From Leptasterias polaris (Eukaryota; Echinodermata; Asteroidea; Forcipulatida; Asteriidae): DNA of 64,000 nucleotides. Location of the stretch: contig JAZGTN010000087.1 of NCBI GenBank assembly GCA_037783415.1, forward strand, positions 2,232,001-2,296,000. Reading direction: 5' to 3'. The notes beneath the pieces were generated by a model. That model was not told the DNA's origin and ran no database searches. It saw nothing but the letters and a program-made list of their open reading frames with translations. This document shows positions 28,110-39,719 of this stretch, in pieces. The first letter of the stretch is position 1; each line of letters opens with the position of its first letter. A program made the position numbers and the translations under genes.

Positions 28110-31100
28110 AAATAAATCCTCTGACAACGTCTGAATCCGTGTTCTGAATGTATTGCCACAAACGAAATCGCGGCCGTGAAGATGCAATTTTAACACCCCG
28201 AGTTAAAAACAAACTAATGCATTTTGTTTTTCTAGGTACTCTACATACAAAAATACAAATGATTTTTTACTTATTGTCATCATTCCCAATGCAACTCTGT
28301 CTGGCTACGGCGCCAATGCTTTCATAATCATATCAGTCTCCCCGATTGTCAATTGAACGCCCGTACACTAACTTAGTTTGAACATCCTATCCGTGCCCTA
28401 ACTTTCCAATGCATTGTTCCAAACCAAGACCCCAACGAAACCACCCAACCGAACACCGCAAAATTCTCACCGGTAATTTTTGGCTGGTGGCACTGTGTAC
28501 GGCAAAGCTAATGTTCCTTCTATATTCTAGCTCTAGACCTATTCATTCATTCATTCATTCCACAACGAGTACCACCGAATCAGACACTCAAAAATATCCA
28601 ACAAAAACACATGTGAAATTACGGCATTGCCCATTGCCTACAGTCCACGTTCTATAATCTAATGTCATAATACACTTATGGCCAACCCGGCTCACCAGCC
28701 CCCTGACCATCTCCAAATCCAATCCATCATCTAAAACGATACCACGGCAAGTAGAATACACCGCGGCCGCTGTACACCGAAAACACTCTGGTGGAATCAA
28801 CGCTGTAACTTCCCGCCAAGTCAAAAATAGGACTGATCAGTAGCATGCCATTTCCTAGTGAACTATCCTACAGCGTGTGCCGCCAACTCAATTATTTTTT
28901 AAGTCCGAACTTTATATGCGTCTCCTGTTCCCGAGTCACTGCTCCTCTTAATCAAGATGGCGTTCAATGGTCTATACCTAAAGCGTATACCTTCCACTCA
29001 CATCATTTGATCATTTGTAAATCCGCACCAGTGTCCCCATGTTTCCTAAACTAAAACTATACATAAAACTTGATCCGTCCACTCAAAAATTATTTACTAA
29101 GAATAAAGCACTTGTTTCCCCATACCATAGTATCCTGTGTAAAGTATTTCACTCGCAACAAAGTATAAAACAAGGATTTCCCTATGCCATAGTATCCTGC
29201 GTGCCCCGTCGCAAATTATTTACTGAGTATAAAGCACTGAAATCCCATGCCATAGTATCTAATGTAAAGTATGAATAAAAGGTTCATCAAGTCCAAAATA
29301 CATATGTTCCTGGGGGGGACCCAAGTGGGTGTCGTGGAAGGGCAGCGGTCTCCGAAGACAGAGGTCCCCGGTTCGAGCCGCAGTGGTGACAGGGTTAGAG
29401 GCCGCAAGAGAGCCACTCACCGCGCAGTGAGACGCGCCGCCCATTCGAGGATGGGAAGGAAACTTAAAACTTAAAACGAACCTCTGCACTTTTTTTCAAT
29501 AATTTTTTTTTTTTTTTTTAAAAGGTTCTTTAAAACGCCTCGAATTTATATGTAACGGGATTCGATCCCGGGACCTTTCGGTCCAGAGTCCGGAGCCCTT
29601 CCACTGGACCACTGCTCCTCTTACTTAAGATGTGTTTGAGTTTAATTTTAAACCTTAGAATGAACAACTTTAAATCAATTATGTACAAAAAGAACACCCG
29701 GGGTTCGAACCCAGTACCTTTCGGTCCAGAGTCTGGAGCCCTTCCACTGGGCCACTGCTCATCTTACTTAATTTGCGTTCGAGTTTAATTTTAAACCTTG
29801 GAATGAACAACTTTAAATCAATTATGTACAAAAAGAACACCCGGGGTTCGAACCCAGTACCTTTCGGTCCAGAGTCTGGAGCCCTTCCACTGGGCCACTG
29901 CTCATCTTACTTAATTTGCGTTCGAGTTTAATTTTAAACCTTGGAATGAACAACTTTAAATCAATTATGTACAAAAAGAACACCCGGGGTTCGAACCCAG
30001 TACCTTTGGGTTCAGAGTCCGGAGCCCTTCCACTGGGCCACTGGTCCTCTTACTTAATTTGTGTTCGAGTTTAATTTTAAACCTTGGAATGAACAACTTT
30101 AAATCAATTATGTACAAAAAGAACGCCCGGGGTTCGAACCCAGTACCTTTGGGTTCAGAGTCCGGAGCCCTTCCACTGGGCCACTGGTCCTCTTACTTAA
30201 TTTGCGTTCGAGTTTAATTTTAAACCTTGGAATGAACAACTTTAAATCAATTATGTACCAAAAAAACACCCGGGGTTCGAACCCAGTACCTTTGGGTTCA
30301 GAGTCCGGAGCCCTTCCACTGGGCCACTGGTCCTCTTACTTAAATGTACGATCGAGTTTAATTTATAACCTAAGAACATCAAATCAACAGCGGCTAAAAA
30401 GTAAACTACATAGCGTAGTTGCGCTCCTCATCTCGCAAATTATTTACCAAGTATAAAGCAAGGATTTCTGTATGCCATAGTAAACCCAATGGTTTTACCT
30501 CGTACAAAAAAGAACAGCCTGGAATTGAACTCGGGACCTTAGCGTTCAGAGTTCGGAGCCTTTCCACTGGACCACTGCTCCTCTTATAAATTAAACTGCA
30601 TTCGAGTTTAGTTTTATATCAAATCAACAACGGCCAAGCAGAAAACGTAAGTATGAACAACTTTAAATCAACAACGTGTAAAAAGAACACCCGAGTTTCG
30701 AACCCCGTACCTTTGGGTTCAGAGTCCGAAGCCCTTCCGCTGAGTCACTGCTCCTCTTAATCAAGATGGCGTTCAAGTGTGATTTAACACCAGAACATCA
30801 AATCAACAACGGCTAAAAGGTAAACTGGTGTATAGCGTGTTCACATTATTTGCGTGTAAGGCAATGATACCATAGCGCCCTGCAACTCCATTGGTTTTAC
30901 CACGTACAAAAAGAACACCCGGGGTTCGAACCCAGTAACTTTGGGTTCAGAGTCCGGAGCCCTTCCACTGGGCCACTGCTCCTATTACTTAATTTGCGTT
31001 CGAGTTGAATTTTAAACCTTGGAATAAACTTTAAATCAATTATGTACAAAAAGAACACCTAGGTATCGAACCCGGTACCGTTTGGTTCAGGGTCCGGAGC

Positions 31101-32248
31101 CCTTCCACTGGGCCACTGGTCCTCTTACTTAAATGTACGATCGAGTTTAATTTAGAACCCGAACATCAAATCAACAGCGGCTAAAAAGTAAACTACATAG
31201 CGTAGTTGCGCTCCTCATCTCGCAAATTATTTACCAAGTATAAAGCAAGGATTTCTATATGCCATAGTACCCTGCGTAAACCCCATGGTTTTACCTCGTA
31301 CAAAAAGAACACCCTGGAATTGAACTCGGGACCTTAGCGTTCAGAGTTCGGAGCCTTTCCACTGGGCCACTGCTCCTCTTATAAATTAAACCGCATTCGA
31401 GTTTAGTTTAATATCAAATCAACAACGGCCATGCAGAAAACGTAAGTATGAACAACTTTAAATCAACAACGTGTAAAAAGAACACCCGAGTTTCGAACCC
31501 CGTACCTTTGGGTTCAGAGTCCGAAGCCCTTCCGCTGAGTCACTGCTCCTCTTAATCAAGATGGCGTTCAAGTGTGATTTAACCCCAGAACATCAAATCA
31601 ACAACGGCTAAAAGGTAAACTGGTGTATAGCGTGTGCAAATTATTTGCGTGTAAGGCAATGATTTCTTTTTACCATAGCGCCCTGCAACTCCATTGGTTT
31701 TACCACGTTCAAAAAGAACACCTGGGAATTGAACCCAGTACCTTTGGGTTCAGAGTCCGCAGCTCTACCACCAGGCCACTGCCCTTCTACACAAGTTCCC
31801 GTTGAGTTTAAACATAAACCTTAGACTTAACAGAACTAATTAAACAAGGTACAAAAGAAGTTTGTGTGTAAATTTAACCTCAGAAAGGACAGATTGATTT
31901 ATTTGAATTTCAAAAAGAATTCTGCGGATTCGAACCTGGGACCCATCGTTTAAGAAACCAAAGCCTTTTCACTAGGCTGTTGCGTTTGCCATCTCGTTGC
32001 CTTTGATAATAATATATATACCTTAGAATAAACTACATTACCGAAGGGAACAGGATTAAACATATATGATTCAGGGATTCGAACCTGGTACCACGGGGTT
32101 TGGAGTCCCGATCCTTGTCCACAAGGCTAGTGGTCCTCTGCCTAATTTGCATTTTTATTTGATGTAGAATCTCAGAATGAGTTACCACCGTAGAGAATTA
32201 TAAACTGATACGATGAAAGGAATGGGACTTGATACGACGAAGTTTGCC
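28110..32248 (-). repeat. Left arm of giant inverted repeat with tRNA-like units
   Basis: This 4.1-kb arm is the reverse complement of 33103-36903, nearly identical over long stretches. On the minus strand it carries about 15 tRNA-like units with box B motifs near 29557, 29700, 29843, 29986, 30129, 30272, 30522, 30693, 30919, 31066, 31317, 31492, 31721, 31931 and 32082. One further unit in the opposite orientation is near 29318-29390. The outer 1.1 kb (28.11-29.28 kb) has no tRNA-like units. An 83-codon frame in that part is mirrored in the other arm but its upstream frame is not kept. Confidence 0.88.
29633..30350 (-). repeat. 143-bp tandem tRNA-like cassette, 5 copies (left arm)
   Basis: Box B starts at 29700, 29843, 29986, 30129 and 30272, exactly 143 bp apart. 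Each unit is about 71 nt of tRNA-like sequence plus about 72 nt of AT-rich spacer ending in a CGCAAATTAAGTAAGA-type word. The other arm has only three copies, which accounts for most of the arm-length difference. Confidence 0.92.
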
Positions 32249-33102
32249 CCATACTAAATTTAGTTTTTCTGTGTGAAAATAAATATTGAGTATATACGAT
32301 ATTTGCCATACGGTCAGACTTGAGCCCATTTTGAAGTCATTTGTAAACATTCATCTAAGATAGGCTTTAGTAAATGTCTGTAAGTGAATAATGAAACGGA
32401 TAATAATAAAAATTACTGGATATAACGGGGGGAACTTCAGCAAACGATACCGAATAACAGAGTATCACTAGGGAACGATATTGTGTTGTGAATGAGTACA
32501 AAAGCATGCCAGCCAAACGTAATGTGTAAAATTGAACAAACGTACATACAGCTACTAGAAACATACATAGCGCAAACATTGCTACAGTCGGTGCTTTCAG
32601 GCATGGTCTAAGAAACCAGAACAAACGAGTATACATTAGTCTTGCCTGAACAGTTTTCTGAAGATAAACGCCTCGACAAAAATGCTCTAATTATCACCCA
32701 CAGCCGACACAGAGACAGCCAGGTTCAAGCGTGCTTGGAGACCATTTTGAAAACACGTGTACGCGGCATATTGCCGGGTACCCTGAATATATAAAGCATT
32801 GATTGACTGATAAGAGACAAACTAAAGGGTATCAGACTACTCGTTCTCTTATGGCACGGTTTAAAAACTCTGATATAACGGTGCCTCCAAAAAATATTAT
32901 ATTATATTATTTTTAGTCCGAACCCCTTGTCCAAAGCACCTGTAACTTGGAGACTATCTTTTACATATAACGGACTTTCTTTGGTTACATTTTGAGGCAA
33001 ATCGGAGGGAAAAGTTTTCGAGGCTGAAAAAATGGAAAGACTACCTATGGCTCCTAACAATTATTCCCGTGCATTTTATTCAACCAAAACACCCGTGCAT
33101 GC
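32249..33102. other. Central spacer of the giant inverted repeat
   Basis: About 850 bp of unpaired sequence without a recognisable gene. The stretch at about 32640-32720 (GTCTTGCCTGAACAGTT.TCTGAAG) also occurs at 39663, so the spacer holds at least one dispersed repeat. An 89-codon minus-strand frame at 32367-32636 has no recognised features. Confidence 0.7.
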
Positions 33103-34367
33103 CACAACTTCGTCGTATCAAGTCCCATTCCTTTCATCGTATCAGTTTATAATTCTCTACGGTGGTAACTCATTCTGAGATTCTACATCAAATAAAAATG
33201 CAAATTAGGCAGAGGACCACTAGCCTTGTGGACAAGGATCGGGACTCCAAACCCCGTGGTACCAGGTTCGAATCCCTGAATCATATATTTTTAATCCTGT
33301 TCCCTTCGGTAATGTAGTTTATTCTAAGGTATATATATTATTACCAAAGGCAACGAGATGGCAAACGCAACAGCCTAGTGGAAAGGCTTTGGTTTCTTAA
33401 ACGATGGGTCCCAGGTTCGAATCCGCAGAATTCTTTTTGAAATTCAAATAAATCAATCTGTCCTTTCTGAGGTAAAATTTACACACAAACTTCTTTTGTA
33501 CCTTGTTTAATTAGTTTTGTTAAGTCTAAGGTTTATGTTTAAACTCAACGGGAACTTGTGTAGAAGGACAGTGGCTTGGTGGTAGAGCTGCGGACTCTGA
33601 ACCCAAAGGTACTGGGTTCAATTCCCAGGTGTTCTTTTTGAACGTGGTAAAACCAATGGAGTTGCAGGGCGCTATGGTAAAAAGAAATCATTGCCTTACA
33701 CGCAAATAATTTGCACACGCTATACACCAGTTTACCTTTTAGCCGTTGTTGATTTGATGTTCTGGTGTTAAATCACACTTGAACGCCATCTTGATTAAGA
33801 GGAGCAGTGACTCAGCGGAAGGGCTTCGGACTCTGAACCCAAATGTACGGGGTTCGAAACTCGGGTGTTCTTTTTACACGTTGTTGATTTAAAGTTGTTC
33901 ATACTTACGTTTTCTGCATGGCCGTTGTTGATTTGATATTAAACTAAACTCGAATGCGGTTTAATTTATAAGAGGAGCAGTGGCCCAGTGGAAAGGCTCT
34001 GAACTCTGAACGCTAAGGTCCCGAGTTCAATTCCAGGGTGTTCTTTTTGTACGAGGTAAAACCATGGGGTTTACGCAGGGTACTATGGCATATAGAAATC
34101 CTTGCTTTATACTTGGTAAATAATTTGCGAGATGAGGAGCGCAACTACGCTATGTAGTTTACTTTTTAGCCGCTGTTGATTTGATGTTCGGGTTCTAAAT
34201 TAAACTCGATCGTACATTTAAGTAAGAGGACCAGTGGCCCAGTGGAAGGGCTCCGGACCCTGAACCAAACGGTACCGGGTTCGATACCTAGGTGTTCTTT
34301 TGGTACATAATTGATTTAAAGTTTATTCCAAGGTTTAAAATTAAACTCGAACGCAAATTAAGTAATA

Positions 34368-34438
34368 GGAGCAGTGGCCCAGTGGAAGGGCTCCGGACTC
34401 TGAACCCAAAGGTACTGGGTTCGAACCCCGGGTGTTCT
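34368..34438 (+). repeat. Best-preserved tRNA-like unit (tRNA-Gln(CUG)-like, anticodon stem broken)
   Basis: The 71 nt fit a cloverleaf: acceptor GGAGCAG with GTGTTCT (6 of 7 pairs counting G-U), D stem GCCC/GGGC around AGTGGAA, anticodon loop CTCTGAA (CUG at positions 34-36), 5-nt variable loop, T stem CTGGG/CCCGG around TTCGAAC, then TTTTT. Box A TGGCCCAGTGG and box B GGTTCGAAC are intact. The anticodon stem CCGGA/CCCAA pairs at only two positions, so this is a tRNA-derived repeat rather than a working tRNA gene. Confidence 0.75.
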
Positions 34439-35012
34439 TTTTGTACGTGGTAAAACCAATGGAGTTGCAGGGCGCTATGGTATTATTGCCTTACACGCAA
34501 ATAATGTGCACACGCTATACACCAGTTTACCTTTTAGCCGTTGTTGATTTGATGTTCTGGGGTTAAATCACACTTGAACGCCATCTTGATTAAGAGGAGC
34601 AGTGACTCAGCGGAAGGGCTTCGGACTCTGAACCCAAAGGTACGGGGTTCGAAACTCGGGTGTTCTTTTTACACGTTGTTGATTTAAAGTTGTTCATACT
34701 TACGTTTTCTGCTTGGCCGTTGTTGATTTGATATTAAACTAAACTCGAATGCAGTTTAATTTATAAGAGGAGCAGTGGTCCAGTGGAAAGGCTCCGAACT
34801 CTGAACGCTAAGGTCCCGAGTTCAATTCCAGGCTGTTCTTTTTTGTACGAGGTAAAACCATTGGGTTTACTATGGCATACAGAAATCCTTGCTTTATACT
34901 TGGTAAATAATTTGCGAGATGAGGAGCGCAACTACGCTATGTAGTTTACTTTTTAGCCGCTGTTGATTTGATGTTCTTAGGTTATAAATTAAACTCGATC
35001 GTACATTTAAGT

Positions 35013-35440
35013 AAGAGGACCAGTGGCCCAGTGGAAGGGCTCCGGACTCTGAACCCAAAGGTACTGGGTTCGAACCCCGGGTGTTCTTTTTGTACATAAT
35101 TGATTTAAAGTTGTTCATTCCAAGGTTTAAAATTAAACCCGAACGCAAATTAAGTAAGATGAGCAGTGGCCCAGTGGAAGGGCTCCGGACTCTGAACCCA
35201 AAGGTACTGGGTTCGAACCCCGGGTGTTCTTTTTGTACATAATTGATTTAAAGTTGTTCATTCCAAGGTTTAAAATTAAACTCGAACGCAAATTAAGTAA
35301 GATGAGCAGTGGCCCAGTGGAAGGGCTCCGGACTCTGAACCCAAAGGTACTGGGTTCGAACCCCGGGTGTTCTTTTTGTACATAATTGATTTAAAGTTGT
35401 TCATTCTAAGGTTTAAAATTAAACTCAAACACATCTTAAG
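35013..35440 (+). repeat. 143-bp tandem tRNA-like cassette, 3 copies (right arm)
   Basis: GGGTTCG positions at 35066, 35209 and 35352 give the same 143-bp period as the left arm. Copies are almost identical to one another. Confidence 0.92.
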
Positions 35441-36903
35441 TAAGAGGAGCAGTGGCCCAGTGGAAGGGCTCCAGACTCTGGACCGAAAGGTCCCGGGATC
35501 GAATCCCGTTACATATAAATTCGAGGCGTTTTAAAGAACCTTTTTTTATTAAAAAAAAAAATTATTGTAAAAAAGTGCAGAGGTTCGTTTTAAGTTTTAA
35601 GTTTCCTTCCCATCCTCGAATGGGCGGCGCGTCTCACTGCGCGGTGAGTGGCTCTCTTGCGGCCTCTAACCATGTCACCACTGGGGCTCGAACCGGGGAC
35701 CTCTGTCTTCGGAGACCGCTGCCCTTCCACGACACCCACTTGGGTCCCCCCCAGGAACATATGTATTTTGGACTTGATGAACCTTTTATTCATACTTTAC
35801 ATTAGATACTATGGCATGGGATTTCAGTGCTTTATACTTAGTAAATAATTTGCGACGGGGCACGCAGGATACTATGGCATAGGGAAATCCTTGTTTTATA
35901 CTTAGTTGCGAGTGAAATACTTTACACAGGATACTATGGTATGGGGAAACAAGTGCTTTATTCTTAGTAAATAATTTTTGAGTGGACGGATCAAGTTTTA
36001 TGTAGAGACCATCAGTTCAGGATACATGGGGGACACTGGTGCGGATTTACACATGATTTGAGTGGAAGGTATACGCTTTAGGTATAGACCATTAGTTTAC
36101 TCGGGAACAGGAGACGCATATAAAATTCGGACTTAAAAAATAATTGAGTTGGAGGCACACGCTGTAGGATAGTTCACTAGGAAATGGCATGCTACTGATC
36201 AGTCCTATTTTTGACTTGGCGGGAAGTTACAGCGTTGATTCCACCAGAGTGTTTTCGGTGGACAGCGGGATGTATTCTACTTGCCGTGGTATCGTTTTAG
36301 ATGATGGATTGGATTTGGAGATGGTCAGGGGGCTGGTGAGCCGGGTTGGCCATAAGTGTATTATGACATTAGATTATAGAACGTGGACTGTAGGCAATGG
36401 GCAATGCCGTAATTTCACATGTGTTTTTGTTGGATATTTTTGAGTGTCTGATTCGGTGGTACTCGTTGTGGAATGAATGAATGAATAGGTCTAGAGCTGG
36501 ATTATAGAAGGAACATTAGCTTCGCCGTACACAGTGCAAGAGCCAGCAGCCAAAAATTACCGGTGAGAATTTTGCGGTGTTCGGTTGAGTGATTTCGTTG
36601 GGGTCTTGGTTTGGAGCAATGCATTGGAAAGTTCGGGCACGGATAGGATGTTCAAACTAAGTTAGTGTACGGGCGTTTAATTGACTTTCGGGAAAACTGA
36701 TATGATTATGAAAACATAGGCCTAAGTAAAAAATCATTTGTATTTTTGTACGTAGAGTACCTAGAAAAGAAGAAAAAATGCATTAGTTTGTTTTTAACTC
36801 GGGGTGTTAAAATTGCATCTTCACGGCCGCGATTTCGTTTGTTGAATTACATTCAGAACACGCGTCACGGATTCAGACGTTATCGTGAGAGGATTTATTT
36901 CTA

Positions 36904-38520
36904 AAAGAAATTCAGATTTTTGATTCTTTTATTTTGGGGGTGGAATGATATACTATTTCAAACGTATATTTTGTTTAAATTGTTGGTACTATTTAATTTC
37001 ATGATTTGCTAATTTATAATTTCAGTGTCTTTTGGAGAAGAACAACCCACTACATTTTCAAAGAAAAGAGGTGCGGTAAAAATTCAAAAACATTGATAAT
37101 TTCTTTTAGATCAATAAACCAGGTCTACAACAAATGGACAAAAGTCATGAAGAACCATTAAGTAAATTAATACAAAAACAATGAATACAACAATAAGTGA
37201 AGAACTTTGATATTTTAAAAAGTGTATTGCTGGTTTTGGGGGTTTTGGTTTTTTGGTGGTTTTTTTAAAAATCTGACAAAGGCCCCTAAAAATATTTTGA
37301 ATAGATTTGAAAAACACACAGAATTGAATATCAAACAAAAATAAAATGACACAGAATCTCGTTCTCTTTATTCAGTTTTTTTCCTACCTCAATGAGATGC
37401 AAGTAAAAATACAGGTAAATATGCTTTCAAATTGATACCCATATGCACCCGACCCCATCATTAAAACATTACAGCATTTTTAAAAAGACAAACAATTTGG
37501 TAATTTCAGGATGTAGGTGCCAGACTAACCCATTTTGGAAATGAGGCCATCATCAATGTTTGAAATTACGTTTACGTTGATTACTCAGCAGGATCCTTAA
37601 GTGAGGACGTAAAGCCAAGTGTGCTTGATTTTTGGTGGAGTGCAGATCGGACACAAAGTTCTGACTTAAACAAAAGCTAGAGTTCAGTTAACAACAGCTG
37701 GGCCTACATGTAATTCCTCCCGCTTTTTCCATTTTAGAAATATGCGGTAGGTCCCCTACAGATTGATCTCAAACACAACCATCCCCATCCATGTATGGAG
37801 GTAGCAATCATCATAGTTTTCGGATAACTACGAGTGATAAAAGATTGTTTAACCCAAAATGCTCTTCTAAAGAAAAGCAGATTGTTTGTTGTGACAGCAA
37901 GTCAACATTATGCCGGTACAATACAATAGGCCCAAACGTTATACTTCAGCTGTTTCCGGCCAATGTATTTTAAAGTGCCGTTTTGTAAGTGCACGTAGTG
38001 CCACAAATTAACTGTTTTACGACTAATTCGGCTTCTACACGGGTTCCACGAGAGCTATTCGTGTGCTACACTTTAAGCTCGTATAAACTACACAATAATG
38101 CTTACCTCTAAAGCTCCATAGAGATATTAAATCATATAAAATGCGCATCACCAACGGTGCCATTTGACAGTAATCCAGCACAACTGGACGCCATTTTGAA
38201 TACTCACGTCACGGAATCAACAGCCGTCGAGCACCCTGACTCCTACAGGTTGTCTCTGTTATCAAGCGATAATCGGGTACCTTATATTATCTTTGGCTGG
38301 TTCCAACCACGTGTGTCTTCCCCAGACTACAGGGGCATGCAACTGGCTCTCGCAAAATCTCGCGGTGACCAACTTGAACGATGATAGGCCGATATTCTTT
38401 CCACGACTGGTTTCAAGTCTTGAACACCTTTTTTTTTTTAATAGATGTTGAATTTTGCATACATCTAGTAAATCGTTGCGGTACCCCACCCGATGCTCCA
38501 AAACAGCATTTGAACCACAT
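36904..38520. other. Non-coding, nothing recognised
   Basis: AT-rich sequence after the palindrome. Short frames at 37111-37338 and 38157-38384 have no family features or good splice borders. Confidence 0.5.
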
Positions 38521-38526
38521 CCATGT

Positions 38527-38610
38527 ACTGGACTTGCTCGGTGGTCTAGTGGTAAGCAAACCAAACAGACACTGTAATGGTGGTGGGTTCGGACCCCACC
38601 TAGTGATATT
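38527..38610 (+). repeat. tRNA-Glu-like pseudo-unit with long T-run
   Basis: Box A TGGTCTAGTGG and a perfect T stem GTGGG/CCCAC around TTCGGAC are followed by TTTTTTTTTT. The acceptor arm pairs poorly and the anticodon region does not form a stem, so it is a pseudogene or a SINE head. Confidence 0.5.
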
Positions 38611-39054
38611 TTTTTTTTCACAGAGCAATTGAAAACATTTACTTTCTTTTGTAAAAAAAATAAACTCAAACTCTTCATTAAGGAAAATTGCTTCATAGAA
38701 TCCCAGTTAAACTTACTTATTGAACTGATTAATTTTAAGATCAACTATTTTAAGGTCCTAGATCGAACTTGCTCCTGGTTTAATAATGCTTTGGGAGAAC
38801 TGCCTGATTTTGGTGTGAGGTAGCGCATACATTTAATAGAAATTCAACCCACAAAACAAACATCGAGTACACAACATTTTCACAGACATCCTGGTGTTTC
38901 TTTTTTTTTTTTTACATCACTTAGAATTTTTGAAAATGGCTAAGATTTGATAAGCTGGAAACAGACTGCATTAAATTTAGACATTTAAAAACTTTCTCAT
39001 AAAAATGTACCAAGTGGCGAATGAAACGCACACTGGATATCTTAACATCAATTG

Positions 39055-39442
39055 GGGCCCAATTTAATGGCACTCCCTACTAGGGAATTATGTGCAAACA
39101 TCCTGTTACAACCTATAGAAATAATTTTGGGTTGAACAAAAACAAATTGCCAAGAGCCGGACATGAACCTGTGACCTCTTTGTTCTGGGGTGCCAGTCAG
39201 ATATTGACAAAATAGGGAGACCGCCAACAAGGTAGCTCAGTTGGTAGAGCGCTGGCACATTTATCTGGAGGTTGCAGGTTCAAATCCATCTCTAGTGAAT
39301 TTATTTTTGTTCAACCTTTAATTATAAAAAATGTACCTATATAGTCAGTTTCCCTTGCAGTTTATTACTTAAACTCATAGAAAATGCATTTCACAGGGCA
39401 GCTCAAGCACAGATTTGTAAGCAGTGCCATGAAATGGGGCCC
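39055..39442. mobile_element. MITE of the GGGCCCAATTTCAT family with tRNA-like insert
   Basis: Ends are GGGGCCCAATTTAATGGCAC and GGGCCCCATTTCATGGCACT. Inside are two tRNA-like fragments in opposite orientations (about 39125-39185 minus, 39230-39303 plus), the second with GCTCAGTTGGTAGAGC and GGTTCAAATCC, both next to a GTTCAACC-type tail word. Confidence 0.65.
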
Positions 39443-39719
39443 AGGTAGTTTATCAAAATTTAATTTTTCAAATTTGTGAGTTAAAATGGTATTCACAATT
39501 TTAATATTCTGGAATTTTTGATAATGCTATTGCGAGAATCGATTGCATAGCAAGTCTTATATTTATGTTATTTCCATTAATGTAGGGATAAACAAATTCA
39601 TCAGTGCCCTGAAGGGTCTTAGAGACTTACTATAAAACCAAAAAAAATAAGTATACATATTTAGTCTTGCCTGAACAGTTCTCTGAAGTCTAAAACCACG
39701 AAAGCAATGCTGTAATTAT

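Larger units (their letters stand above)
33103..36903 (+). repeat. Right arm of giant inverted repeat with tRNA-like units
   Basis: This 3.8-kb arm mirrors 28110-32248. tRNA-like units read on the plus strand start near 33207, 33366, 33565, 33804, 33974, 34226, 34368, 34594, 34767, 35015, 35158, 35301 and 35445; one in the opposite orientation lies near 35681-35755. Most end in GTGTTCTTTTT, a T-run like a Pol III terminator. Indels against the left arm are scattered, and two tandem units are missing. Confidence 0.88.

Noticed and set aside
28588..28824. Protein-coding gene mirrored in both palindrome arms (also 36189-36443)
   Set aside because: The shared 55 codons follow from arm identity. 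The upstream frame differs between arms because of indels, so there is no sign of selection on a protein.
29548..35530. True tRNA genes in the palindrome
   Set aside because: Boxes A/B and D/T arms are good, but the anticodon stem does not pair in the units checked and flanks are repeated. They are better called tRNA-derived repeats.
38157..38384. 75-codon plus-strand frame as a small gene
   Set aside because: No recognised domain, no clear splice donor and no conservation evidence available.
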